Below, in pieces: positions 1 through 6,467 of a DNA stretch of 7,028 nucleotides; within the stretch, counting starts at the first letter, position 1, and each line of letters begins with the position of its first letter. The notes beneath the pieces are model-generated. The model ran no database searches. It worked only from the letters and a program-made list of their open reading frames with translations, and was not told the origin of the DNA. This stretch comes from Gammaproteobacteria bacterium (GTDB lineage Bacteria; Pseudomonadota; Gammaproteobacteria; Arenicellales; Arenicellaceae): contig DNHK01000188.1 of the NCBI GenBank assembly GCA_003485905.1, positions 8,955-15,982 of the forward strand. Direction: 5' to 3'. Made by a program: the position numbers and the translations under genes.

Positions 1-784
1 CTAACCGCATATCGTTTTTCACGGATGATGCCGCCAAACAGTAACCCGCAGCCTCGGTATAGCCTGTTTTAATACCGTCAACTGACGGATCTCTCGCTAA
101 CAATGTATTCCGATTGCCTTGGGTAATATTATTAAATGTATATTCCGGTTCAGAATACCATTTATAAAATTCGGGAAAATCTCTTATCAGCGCTCGCGAC
201 AATAGCGCCAAATCGTACGCCGTCGAATAGTGTTCCTCACCTGGTAATCCAGGTGCATTAGTAAAGTGACTTGACGTCATACCCAACTGTAATGCTTTTT
301 GATTCATCACAGTCGCAAAACCAATTTCCGTTCCAGCCACATGCTCCGCCAAAGCTACCGCAGCATCGTTACCGGATTGAATGATCAGTCCTTTTAGTAA
401 GTCATGGACAGTTACCCGTTTTCCTACTTCGATAAACATGCGCGAGCCACCGGTACGCCATGCTTTCTCACTCACAACCACCTCATCTTCCAACGCCAAT
501 AAGCCGTTCGAAATACGATCAAACACAACATAAGACACCATCAATTTAGTTAAACTTGCGGGTTCAACTCGAATGTTTGCTTCCTTCTGTGCAAGAATAG
601 TTCCGCTCCCGTGTTCCATTAATATCCAAGATTTCGCCTCAAGCATTGGACTGGGAATACTACTAAGCGCGGCCTTGGAGATCATTTGCGAGATCGCCAC
701 ATTATGGCTAGCACACAATAACGCGAAAACTATAAATTGATAACTTACCCGCTTGGTATTACAAAAAAACTTCACTACTTGCAC
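1..784 (-). CDS. dacA: D-alanyl-D-alanine carboxypeptidase (PBP5/6 family), 3' end outside window
   Basis: Periplasmic serine carboxypeptidase that removes the terminal D-Ala from peptidoglycan pentapeptides and so limits the donors available for crosslinking. The visible 261 residues carry all three penicillin-binding motifs in order: SLTK (catalytic Ser77, Lys80), SGN (137-139) and KTG (239-241), the last followed by YTEAAGY as in the PBP5 family. The N-terminus has basic residues (KR at 11-12) and a hydrophobic stretch at about 15-31, which looks like a Sec signal peptide cleaved near 26-32. LLCA is not a lipobox because the residue before Cys is Leu. The start chosen is GTG at 784, because GAGGAG lies 9 nt upstream; an in-frame GTG at 775 is too far from it. 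PBP5 of E. coli is about 400 residues, so the C-terminal beta domain and the amphipathic membrane-anchor helix are expected beyond base 1. It follows rlpA after 85 bp, an order common in gammaproteobacteria. Family assignment is secure; the exact dac paralogue is inferred. Confidence 0.95.
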   Translation of the reverse strand, partial: MQVVKFFCNTKRVSYQFIVFALLCASHNVAISQMISKAALSSIPSPMLEAKSWILMEHGSGTILAQKEANIRVEPASLTKLMVSYVVFDRISNGLLALEDEVVVSEKAWRTGGSRMFIEVGKRVTVHDLLKGLIIQSGNDAAVALAEHVAGTEIGFATVMNQKALQLGMTSSHFTNAPGLPGEEHYSTAYDLALLSRALIRDFPEFYKWYSEPEYTFNNITQGNRNTLLARDPSVDGIKTGYTEAAGYCLAASSVKNDMRL

Positions 785-793
785 TATCTTGAA

Positions 794-799
794 CTCCTC
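794..799 (-). promoter_or_regulatory. Shine-Dalgarno of dacA
   Basis: On the minus strand this reads GAGGAG, 9 nt before the GTG at 784. It fixes the non-ATG start of dacA, as no ATG upstream in frame is available and the next GTG (775) is poorly spaced. Confidence 0.75.
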
Positions 800-818
800 A
801 ATTATTCTCAATAAACAA

Positions 819-847
819 ACTATAAATTAAATACAAAACAACATTAA
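819..847 (-). promoter_or_regulatory. Possible sigma70-type promoter for dacA
   Basis: In the AT-rich rlpA-dacA gap the minus strand has TATAGT (819-824, five of six to TATAAT), 17 nt downstream of TTAATG (842-847, only three of six to TTGACA). The longest intergenic gap in the window and its AT-richness make a separate dacA promoter plausible. AT-rich DNA produces such matches by chance, so this is a weak candidate. Confidence 0.25.
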
Positions 848-869
848 TAAACGTATCCAACAAATCTCA

Positions 870-1841
870 TCATTCAGCGACCGGGTGTGCAGGATAGCCT
901 TCTTGCTCCAATCGTAATTTAACGCTACTTGCGCTAGCTTCAGTAAATGGCCCTAAACGTACTCGGTGCAAAACCCGACCGTCATTCCCCTCCGTAGATA
1001 TGATTCGAACCGTTAAGAATCCAGCTTCACTCAAGCGGTCTCTAGTCACACGTGCATTTTGTTCATTGCTATAAGCGCCAACCTGAAAACGAATACCAGC
1101 ATTCACTTCTGGTAAAACAACATCAATCGGTGATTCAGGTTGATATATGGCAGTCTCGCTATTGTTATAATTAGCTTCGGGATTAACGGCAGCACCCTCA
1201 TCCAGTTCTGAGGAGCGAACGGCAGAAGCTTGGCTCGCGCTTGAATCATAGCTCGGTGCAGGAACGGGCGTACTCACCAGTGGGGCGCTGATCGCGTCAC
1301 GAACGGGAGCACTCGCACGCGCAGTATCAGCTGCGTTTACCACCTGTATTTCCACATCGGCAGTACCCGTCTTTATCATGTCCAGCTTTGCGGCTGCGGC
1401 GTACGACAAATCAAGTATCCGACCGTGTAAAAATGGCCCGCGGTCATTAACTTTCACCACAACGCTCTTTCTATTCTGAGTATTAGTCACGCGAACATAA
1501 CTCGGTAACGGTAACGTTTTGTGCGCCGCAGTCATCGCATACATATCATAAATCTCACCACTTGAAGTACGCCGTCCATGGAACATTTTTCCGTACCACG
1601 AGGCTTCTCCTTGCTCGGTATGGCCTCTCGCTTCCTTAACTGGTCGGTACATAACGCCGTATACGCGATAAGTACTATTACCAGTCTCACTAAGTGGCTC
1701 ATCTTTAGGAATAGCATCTGGCACTTGTGCGGCACGTTCAGCACTCATACGAGGCGGCCCATCTTTGGAGAAGTAACCACCTGCGTTCCCCCCGCCACAA
1801 GCAGTAAGGATCAGAAACATGCTCAGAACGACGTATCTCAT
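870..1841 (-). CDS. rlpA: RlpA family septal lytic transglycosylase lipoprotein with SPOR domain
   Basis: Outer-membrane lipoprotein that binds denuded glycan strands and, in P. aeruginosa, cleaves them as a lytic transglycosylase. The 323-residue product starts with a lipoprotein signal ending in the lipobox LTAC, so Cys15 should be lipidated. A double-psi beta-barrel covers about 77-168 (ASWYG, TAAHKTLP, VNDRGPF, DLSYAAA). The acidic and histidine residues of the active cleft are present: Glu96 in SSGE, His107 in AHKTLP, Asp133 in NDRGP. A low-complexity Ala/Ser/Pro/Asn/Glu linker follows (about 170-247). A C-terminal SPOR domain (about 249-323; FQVGAYS, RVRLGPF) binds glycan lacking stem peptides and usually localises proteins to the septum. 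The ATG overlaps the mltB stop (ATGA), with GGAGG 4 nt upstream inside mltB, implying translational coupling. The retained catalytic residues suggest an active enzyme, unlike E. coli RlpA, which is reported inactive; activity here is inferred. Confidence 0.95.
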   Translation of the reverse strand: MRYVVLSMFLILTACGGGNAGGYFSKDGPPRMSAERAAQVPDAIPKDEPLSETGNSTYRVYGVMYRPVKEARGHTEQGEASWYGKMFHGRRTSSGEIYDMYAMTAAHKTLPLPSYVRVTNTQNRKSVVVKVNDRGPFLHGRILDLSYAAAAKLDMIKTGTADVEIQVVNAADTARASAPVRDAISAPLVSTPVPAPSYDSSASQASAVRSSELDEGAAVNPEANYNNSETAIYQPESPIDVVLPEVNAGIRFQVGAYSNEQNARVTRDRLSEAGFLTVRIISTEGNDGRVLHRVRLGPFTEASASSVKLRLEQEGYPAHPVAE

Positions 1842-2893
1842 CGTACCTCCAACATTGCGGCCTTAATTTCCTGACTCAGCTCATGCACTGCCATTGCATA
1901 CATAGTGCTTCGATTATACTTGGTTATAACGTAAAAATTATGATGTGCAACTCGAACAACCGGTGCAGTGTTGGCATCTAAAGCAACCACTCCAACCTTA
2001 AGGTCTTGAGCCAGTGCATCCATCAACTTAGCACCCGTATTTTCGATATCTGCCACCGTTCGATCAGTATTTAATTTAGCGCTAGGCGAATTCAGTAGCT
2101 CCGCAGAGTAGCTTGCGAAATCAGTAATCACAGGCTGACCGGCCTGCCAACGGTGATGGTTAAAATAGTTGGCAACACTACCTATAGTATCCACAGGATC
2201 GTTAATTAAATCAATACGATCGTCAGCATTAAAATCTACTGCGTATGCTCGATAACTTGTGGCAATAAATTGCGGATAACCTACTGCGCCCGCATAGGAG
2301 CCTTTCACCTCAAGTGGATCAAACCCCTGTTCTTGGCATAGCTGTAGAAAAGCTTTTAATTCTCCCGCGAAAAATGCGCTACGGCGCGGATACCCTGAGA
2401 CTAAGGTTGCGAGTGATTCAAACACTCCATGTTTGCCTCGATATTGCCCAAACCTTGACTCAACACCAATAATGGCAACAATAACCTCCTCGGCAACCCC
2501 ATAATCTACAGAGGCTTTGGCTAGTTCCTTTTGATAGGTTTGCCAGAAATCGATACCTTGTTGTATACGCTCTGGTTTTATAAATAAGCCACGGTAATCT
2601 TTCCATGTCATAGATTTTTCAGCGGGCTTGGTCATCGCATCAATAATGCTCTGCTTAAACTCAACTGCAGCAAACAAACGTTGTAACTCGGCGCGATCGA
2701 ATCCCTGCTCCATGAGCTCCTCTGCCAGTGTCAGTAATTCAGGATGATCTTGCATCTCAATAGCTTCGGCACTAATACTCAGCAATAACGACGTCAACAC
2801 AGCCATACCTGCAACTAAGCGCACTAGTCGAGCTGCAAAGTACGCTGATGTGCTTCCAAATTCCTTAACCGCCCGATCTAAAACTCTATACAT
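1838..2893 (-). CDS. mltB: MltB/SltB1-family lytic murein transglycosylase, soluble form
   Basis: Periplasmic GH103-type lytic transglycosylase that cleaves between MurNAc and GlcNAc, forming 1,6-anhydroMurNAc ends. Numbered from the ATG at 2893 (351 aa), the catalytic Glu145 sits in GVESRFG, followed by family landmarks YPRRSAFFAGEL (168-179), GSYAGAVGYPQF (198-209), DPVDTIGSVANYF (232-244). The N-terminus has a long basic region, a hydrophobic core at about 25-41 and a likely signal-peptidase I site after AEA (42-44). There is no lipobox Cys, so unlike E. coli MltB it should not be an outer-membrane lipoprotein; this resembles the soluble SltB1 of P. aeruginosa, whose gene sits in the same place between rodA and rlpA. 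The ATG at 2893 is preferred over the adjacent in-frame TTG at 2896 because GAGG lies 7 nt upstream. Segment IATS after YPQF differs from the MPSS usual in the family. It is 73 bp after rodA and overlaps rlpA by 4 bp. The symbol could equally be sltB1. Confidence 0.93.
   Translation of the reverse strand: MYRVLDRAVKEFGSTSAYFAARLVRLVAGMAVLTSLLLSISAEAIEMQDHPELLTLAEELMEQGFDRAELQRLFAAVEFKQSIIDAMTKPAEKSMTWKDYRGLFIKPERIQQGIDFWQTYQKELAKASVDYGVAEEVIVAIIGVESRFGQYRGKHGVFESLATLVSGYPRRSAFFAGELKAFLQLCQEQGFDPLEVKGSYAGAVGYPQFIATSYRAYAVDFNADDRIDLINDPVDTIGSVANYFNHHRWQAGQPVITDFASYSAELLNSPSAKLNTDRTVADIENTGAKLMDALAQDLKVGVVALDANTAPVVRVAHHNFYVITKYNRSTMYAMAVHELSQEIKAAMLEVR
1846..1850 (-). promoter_or_regulatory. 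Shine-Dalgarno of rlpA, inside mltB
   Basis: Minus strand GGAGG(T), 4 nt before the rlpA ATG and located within the last codons of mltB. The spacing is short but the match is strong, supporting the ATG at 1841 and coupled translation of mltB and rlpA. Confidence 0.7.
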
Positions 2894-2900
2894 CAATAAT

Positions 2901-2904
2901 CCTC
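2901..2904 (-). promoter_or_regulatory. Shine-Dalgarno of mltB
   Basis: Minus strand GAGG (extended GAGGAT) is 7 nt before ATG 2893 and only 4 nt before the in-frame TTG at 2896. This spacing decides the start in favour of the ATG. Confidence 0.7.
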
Positions 2905-2966
2905 ATTAACTAAACTCTAATACTATGCCTTAATTCCAAGAATCGGCTATACCGCACAAATCACTT

Positions 2967-2981
2967 TTAATGATTCATTAA
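2967..2981. repeat. 15-bp AT-rich palindrome over the rodA stop codon
   Basis: TTAATGA-T-TCATTAA: two perfect 7-bp arms around one central base, covering the rodA stop and last four codons. The one-base centre and the absence of a following T-run on the minus strand argue against a terminator. A protein-binding site or chance are both possible. Confidence 0.4.
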
Positions 2982-4049
2982 TGACTGGTGCGAATGAATA
3001 CTCATTAATATCCCAAAACCAAACATTAGTGTCACCATAGAAGTACCACCATAACTAATCAACGGCAGCGGCACTCCAACCACCGGTAACATTCCAGAGA
3101 CCATCCCAATATTCACAAAAACATAGAAAAAAAACGTCAGCGATAAGCTTCCAGCCAACAGCCTTGACCACGTATCTTGTGCCGCATACGCGATCATTAA
3201 TGCTCGGAATACAATGCACATGTATATTGCCAGTAGTGCACCAACCCCCATTAACCCGAACTCTTCGGCAAAAACGGAAAAAATAAAATCAGTGCTCCTT
3301 TCAGGTATAAATTCGAGCTGAGATTGACTGCCCGCCATCCAACCCTTGCCACGACTACCTCCAGACCCAATCGCAATCATTGATTGAATTGTATGGTACC
3401 CCGCACCTAACGGATCGGACCAAGGATCAATCAAGGTTAATATTCTCCGTTGTTGGTACTCGTGCAGATATGTCCACAAGTACGGAGCAGCGACGGCTAC
3501 ACAAATTAAAGCGCCGAGCATATACCTCCATCGTAACCCCGCTAGAATAACTATCACCAAACCAGAAACAGCAATCAAGATTGCCGTTCCGAGATCCGGT
3601 TGAAGTAGCACCAATCCAACCGGAAGCATTACTACGATTAATACCAGACAAGTCATAGGGATAGACAACGGTAACGGCCTGCGACTAACTACCCAGGCGA
3701 CCATCATCGGCACCCACAACTTCATTAACTCTGATGGTTGAAATCGAAAAAACCCCAGATCAAGCCAACGCTGGGCACCCTTGCCGACAATGCCTAGAAT
3801 TAATACCCCTACCAATAGCGTAGACCCGATGATATATACCCACGGTGACCATCGGTGCCATGTTTGTGGGCTTATCTGCGCAACAACGGCAAGCACTGCA
3901 AACGACAATAATATTCGAATAACTTGACGCAACATTGCACCATCATTCTCACCCGTCGCACTGTAAAGAATAAACAAGCTAGACAGGCACAGCATAATTA
4001 GAAACACCATTAACGGCGCATCAAGATGTGAACGGCTTTCAGCCCTCAT
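2967..4049 (-). CDS. mrdB: RodA peptidoglycan glycosyltransferase (SEDS family)
   Basis: Inner-membrane SEDS polymerase that builds glycan strands from lipid II for side-wall growth, working in a complex with PBP2. The 360-residue protein is close to the E. coli length (370) and has about ten hydrophobic segments. Family landmarks: LDLGFFRFQPSE (96-107), LLQPDLGTA (148-156), the large periplasmic loop with GSGGSRGKGW (228-237), FIPERSTDFIF (247-257) with Asp254 matching the essential SEDS aspartate (E. coli RodA Asp262), and the C-terminal FtsW/RodA/SpoVE signature (312-337; PVVGVPLPLISYGGTS). Its ATG overlaps the mrdA stop as ATGA, and I see no convincing Shine-Dalgarno, so translation probably depends on ribosomes finishing mrdA. 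That would help keep PBP2 and RodA near equal amounts. RodA rather than FtsW is inferred from the partner gene mrdA and the PERSTDFIF-type loop. Also commonly named rodA. Confidence 0.97.
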   Translation of the reverse strand: MRAESRSHLDAPLMVFLIMLCLSSLFILYSATGENDGAMLRQVIRILLSFAVLAVVAQISPQTWHRWSPWVYIIGSTLLVGVLILGIVGKGAQRWLDLGFFRFQPSELMKLWVPMMVAWVVSRRPLPLSIPMTCLVLIVVMLPVGLVLLQPDLGTAILIAVSGLVIVILAGLRWRYMLGALICVAVAAPYLWTYLHEYQQRRILTLIDPWSDPLGAGYHTIQSMIAIGSGGSRGKGWMAGSQSQLEFIPERSTDFIFSVFAEEFGLMGVGALLAIYMCIVFRALMIAYAAQDTWSRLLAGSLSLTFFFYVFVNIGMVSGMLPVVGVPLPLISYGGTSMVTLMFGFGILMSIHSHQSLMNH

Positions 4050-5935
4050 TGAGCGATTGCCACGCGCGTATCTGTTTCGTTTGTAATTACCTCATTAGAT
4101 TGATTAGCGAAGTATTGATCCATAACAGCTCGGGCAATCGGTGCGGCCACACCACTGCCACTACCACCATTTTCAACAATCACTACTACGGCAATTTTGG
4201 GGTTCTCTACTGGCGCATAAGCGACAAACAGCGCATGGTCACGTAACCGCTCAGGAATTTTATCGGCATCATATTTTTCGTCTTGTGCAATTCCTATTAC
4301 TTGAGCAGTGCCACTTTTCCCCGCCATCCGATATAAAGCATCAGCACCAATCGCCCGAGCTGTTCCTCTCTCTCCGTGCGTTACTTCTTGCATTGCGTCG
4401 CTGATAATCGACATGGAGCCGGGATCAGATAAGTTCACTTGCTGTTTAATCAGAATCGGTAATTCTTGAACAGTTTCATGGTCAGCAGCACGGACAGCCG
4501 TAACCAAACGCGGTGCGACTCTTGTTCCATTATTCGCCAGAGTCGCTGTCATGACTGCCAATTGAATTGGTGTGACCAACATATAGCCTTGGCCGATACC
4601 AGTAATAACTGTTTCACCCGGATACCAAACCTCGTCCCGCGCTCGCTCTTTCCATTCTTTGGAAGGTACAAGGCCAGTTGGCTCGTTATGCAAATCAATT
4701 CCCGTTCGACGACCTAACCCAAATTCAGTTAAAAAACCGTGAAGATAGTCTATTCCTAGCTGATGTGCCACAGAGTAAAAATAAACATCACACGACTGCG
4801 CAATTGCACTTTGCAAGGTAACACTACCGTGGCCGGCATGCCTCCAACACCGATAGCGTTGCGAGCTACCGGGCAGCGAATACCAGCCTGGGCAAATCTC
4901 TGTAGATGCTGGTGAAATCCCATAGTCCAGCGCCGCTAATCCAACTAACCCCTTGATAGTCGATCCAGGCGCATATCTTCCGTTCAACGCTCGATTCAGT
5001 AAAGGCCTATCGAGACTATCCCGCAGCTTGCCGTAATTCTCCTGGCTGATTCCGTTAACAAATAAATTCGGGTCATAAACCGGATTACTTACAAATGCCA
5101 ATACATCACCCGATGTAGGGTCAAGTGCGACAATGGAACCTCGATAATCACCCAACGCCTGCCTCGCCATAATCTGCAAGTCAATATCCAGCCCCAAGAT
5201 CAAATCTTCACCGTTAATCGGTGATTCGCTTTCCAGAACTCGGACACTGCGGCCATGCGCCGTGGTTTCGACTTGCTCAAACCCGATCTTTCCTCGCAAT
5301 TGCTCTTCGTACATCCCTTCGATACCAAGCCTTCCGATATATCGAATTTCCCGATAGGCTTCCCGGTCGATCTCCGCCAGATCATCCTGAGAAATCCTTC
5401 CCACGTACCCAACTGAGTGCGCCGTTTCCTCTCCGTACGGGTAATTACGCACCACCTGAACCTCTAAGCTCGCGCCATTTAACTTATGTTGATGCACGGC
5501 ATAGCGGGCAACTTCCGCTTCACTCAACGCTAATTTAAGTGTTTGCGATTCAAATGACGGTCTAGACCGAACCTGCTCTAAAAAACTCTCAACACTCTGC
5601 TCGTCTAAATGAATCAGTCGAGCTATTTGGTTGAGCAAAGCATCCATATCATCAACTTGCGAAGGCAGAATCTCAACTGAGTACACAGGTTTGTTTTCGG
5701 CCAGTAGTCGTCCGTTCCGATCAAATATCTCCCCTCTGGCCGGAGAAACCGATTGCAATCGAATACGGTTGTCGTTAGAAAGCGTTTCAAAACGCTCGTA
5801 CTCATACACTTGTAAAAACCAGACCCGAAAAAACAAGCCGCAAAACATCAACACAACCACGCCCGCGGCAATGGACAAGCGCTGCTTCGCTAACGTAGTT
5901 TCACGCTGATAGTCTTTAATTTGTGCAGTTTCCAA
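4046..5935 (-). CDS. mrdA: Penicillin-binding protein 2, elongasome DD-transpeptidase
   Basis: Class B PBP that crosslinks new strands during cell elongation and activates RodA. The 629-residue protein has a cytoplasmic N-terminus, one membrane anchor (about 20-41), a pedestal/dimerisation domain (about 50-235; SPARGEIFDRNG, then ENKPVY), and a transpeptidase domain (about 265-608). Motifs: STIK with catalytic Ser325 and Lys328, SCD (381-383) in the SxN position as usual for PBP2, and KSGTAQ (540-545). YNAHKI-like EKYDADKIPERLRDHALF (553-570) is typical of PBP2 rather than PBP3. Cys348, Cys363, His369 and Cys382 cluster next to the active site and may bind zinc. The last ~20 residues are a polar, weakly conserved-looking tail. 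The start codon is TTG: AAGGA lies 8 nt upstream, an in-frame TAG lies a little further up, and no ATG occurs before residue 30, inside the anchor. It lies 40 bp after mreD and overlaps rodA by 4 bp. Also called pbpA. Confidence 0.97.
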   Translation of the reverse strand: METAQIKDYQRETTLAKQRLSIAAGVVVLMFCGLFFRVWFLQVYEYERFETLSNDNRIRLQSVSPARGEIFDRNGRLLAENKPVYSVEILPSQVDDMDALLNQIARLIHLDEQSVESFLEQVRSRPSFESQTLKLALSEAEVARYAVHQHKLNGASLEVQVVRNYPYGEETAHSVGYVGRISQDDLAEIDREAYREIRYIGRLGIEGMYEEQLRGKIGFEQVETTAHGRSVRVLESESPINGEDLILGLDIDLQIMARQALGDYRGSIVALDPTSGDVLAFVSNPVYDPNLFVNGISQENYGKLRDSLDRPLLNRALNGRYAPGSTIKGLVGLAALDYGISPASTEICPGWYSLPGSSQRYRCWRHAGHGSVTLQSAIAQSCDVYFYSVAHQLGIDYLHGFLTEFGLGRRTGIDLHNEPTGLVPSKEWKERARDEVWYPGETVITGIGQGYMLVTPIQLAVMTATLANNGTRVAPRLVTAVRAADHETVQELPILIKQQVNLSDPGSMSIISDAMQEVTHGERGTARAIGADALYRMAGKSGTAQVIGIAQDEKYDADKIPERLRDHALFVAYAPVENPKIAVVVIVENGGSGSGVAAPIARAVMDQYFANQSNEVITNETDTRVAIAQ

Positions 5936-5943
5936 ATAAATTA

Positions 5944-5948
5944 TCCTT
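5944..5948 (-). promoter_or_regulatory. Shine-Dalgarno that fixes the TTG start of mrdA
   Basis: Minus strand AAGGA, 8 nt before TTG 5935. No ATG or GTG is available in this frame between the upstream in-frame TAG and the membrane anchor, so this site is the main support for TTG initiation. Confidence 0.75.
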
Positions 5949-5975
5949 AGTAAAAACTATTCATAAATAATAAAG

Positions 5976-6467
5976 CTATGCTCGCGCGAGCTTACTACTG
6001 CGCACTAAAAAATATACCCATGGCCAAACGATCATGTTGACAATTAAGGGTGCCCAATAAGCCCAATCAGTAAAAATCGCCGTATTGACCCCAACCAACA
6101 GAACCTGCAAAAACCTAGCAATAAGCGTTAAGCCAAACACAACTAATGCCTGTTGAAAAATTGTAAACAACTGCATTTTGAAATTAATTACATTGGCCAT
6201 GTAGGCTAGCAAGGTATAGATCAACGCATAAACACCAAGCGATTCGGCCATCACAACATCAACAGCTAATCCAGTCAGCATTCCAAACATCGGGCCACAT
6301 ATACGAGGTACAAATATCGCCCAGGCAATAACGACAACACCAACCCAATCCGGTCGCCAGGCTTCCAACGATTGCGGAAGTCTTATTACCACAAGCACCA
6401 TCGCAATAAATACAGATACCAGAATCGGAAACGTATCTAAAAACCGAAAACCAGCCGAGGTCTTCAC
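5976..6467 (-). CDS. mreD: Rod shape-determining protein MreD
   Basis: Integral inner-membrane protein of the elongasome that binds MreC and takes part in the scaffold for RodA/PBP2. The 163-residue product matches the E. coli length (162). It is very hydrophobic, with about six segments at roughly 12-30, 40-54, 56-72, 77-92, 103-126 and 138-155. Family landmarks are the RPDW motif (38-41) and GLAVDVVMAESLG (66-78) with the conserved Asp70. The start is GTG, within GTGA where the mreC stop overlaps by 4 bp; AGGGG 8 nt upstream can serve as ribosome binding site, and coupling to mreC is likely. Its last codons contain the 12-bp palindrome GCTCGCGCGAGC (5980-5991). MreD diverges strongly between species, so the assignment rests on length, topology, motifs and position after mreC, which together are convincing. 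Confidence 0.95.
   Translation of the reverse strand: MKTSAGFRFLDTFPILVSVFIAMVLVVIRLPQSLEAWRPDWVGVVVIAWAIFVPRICGPMFGMLTGLAVDVVMAESLGVYALIYTLLAYMANVINFKMQLFTIFQQALVVFGLTLIARFLQVLLVGVNTAIFTDWAYWAPLIVNMIVWPWVYFLVRSSKLARA

Noticed and set aside
785..869. Rho-independent terminator between rlpA and dacA
   Set aside because: The gap is AT-rich with T-runs but has no GC-rich stem before them.
1578..1874. Open frame of 98 codons on the plus strand across the mltB-rlpA junction
   Set aside because: Antisense to the RlpA lipoprotein signal and the end of mltB, both clearly coding; no family resemblance.
2894..2896. TTG as start of mltB, one codon before the ATG
   Set aside because: The GAGG site is 7 nt from the ATG but only 4 nt from the TTG, and ATG is the stronger codon.
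2894..2966. Promoter in the rodA-mltB gap
   Set aside because: The minus strand has partial boxes such as TTGGAA and TATTAG, but they are only 11 nt apart and no pair with 16-18 nt spacing matched well.
5221..5538. Open frame of 105 codons on the plus strand
   Set aside because: It lies wholly inside mrdA, antisense to a well-conserved PBP2 segment, and its translation has no recognisable domain or ribosome binding site.
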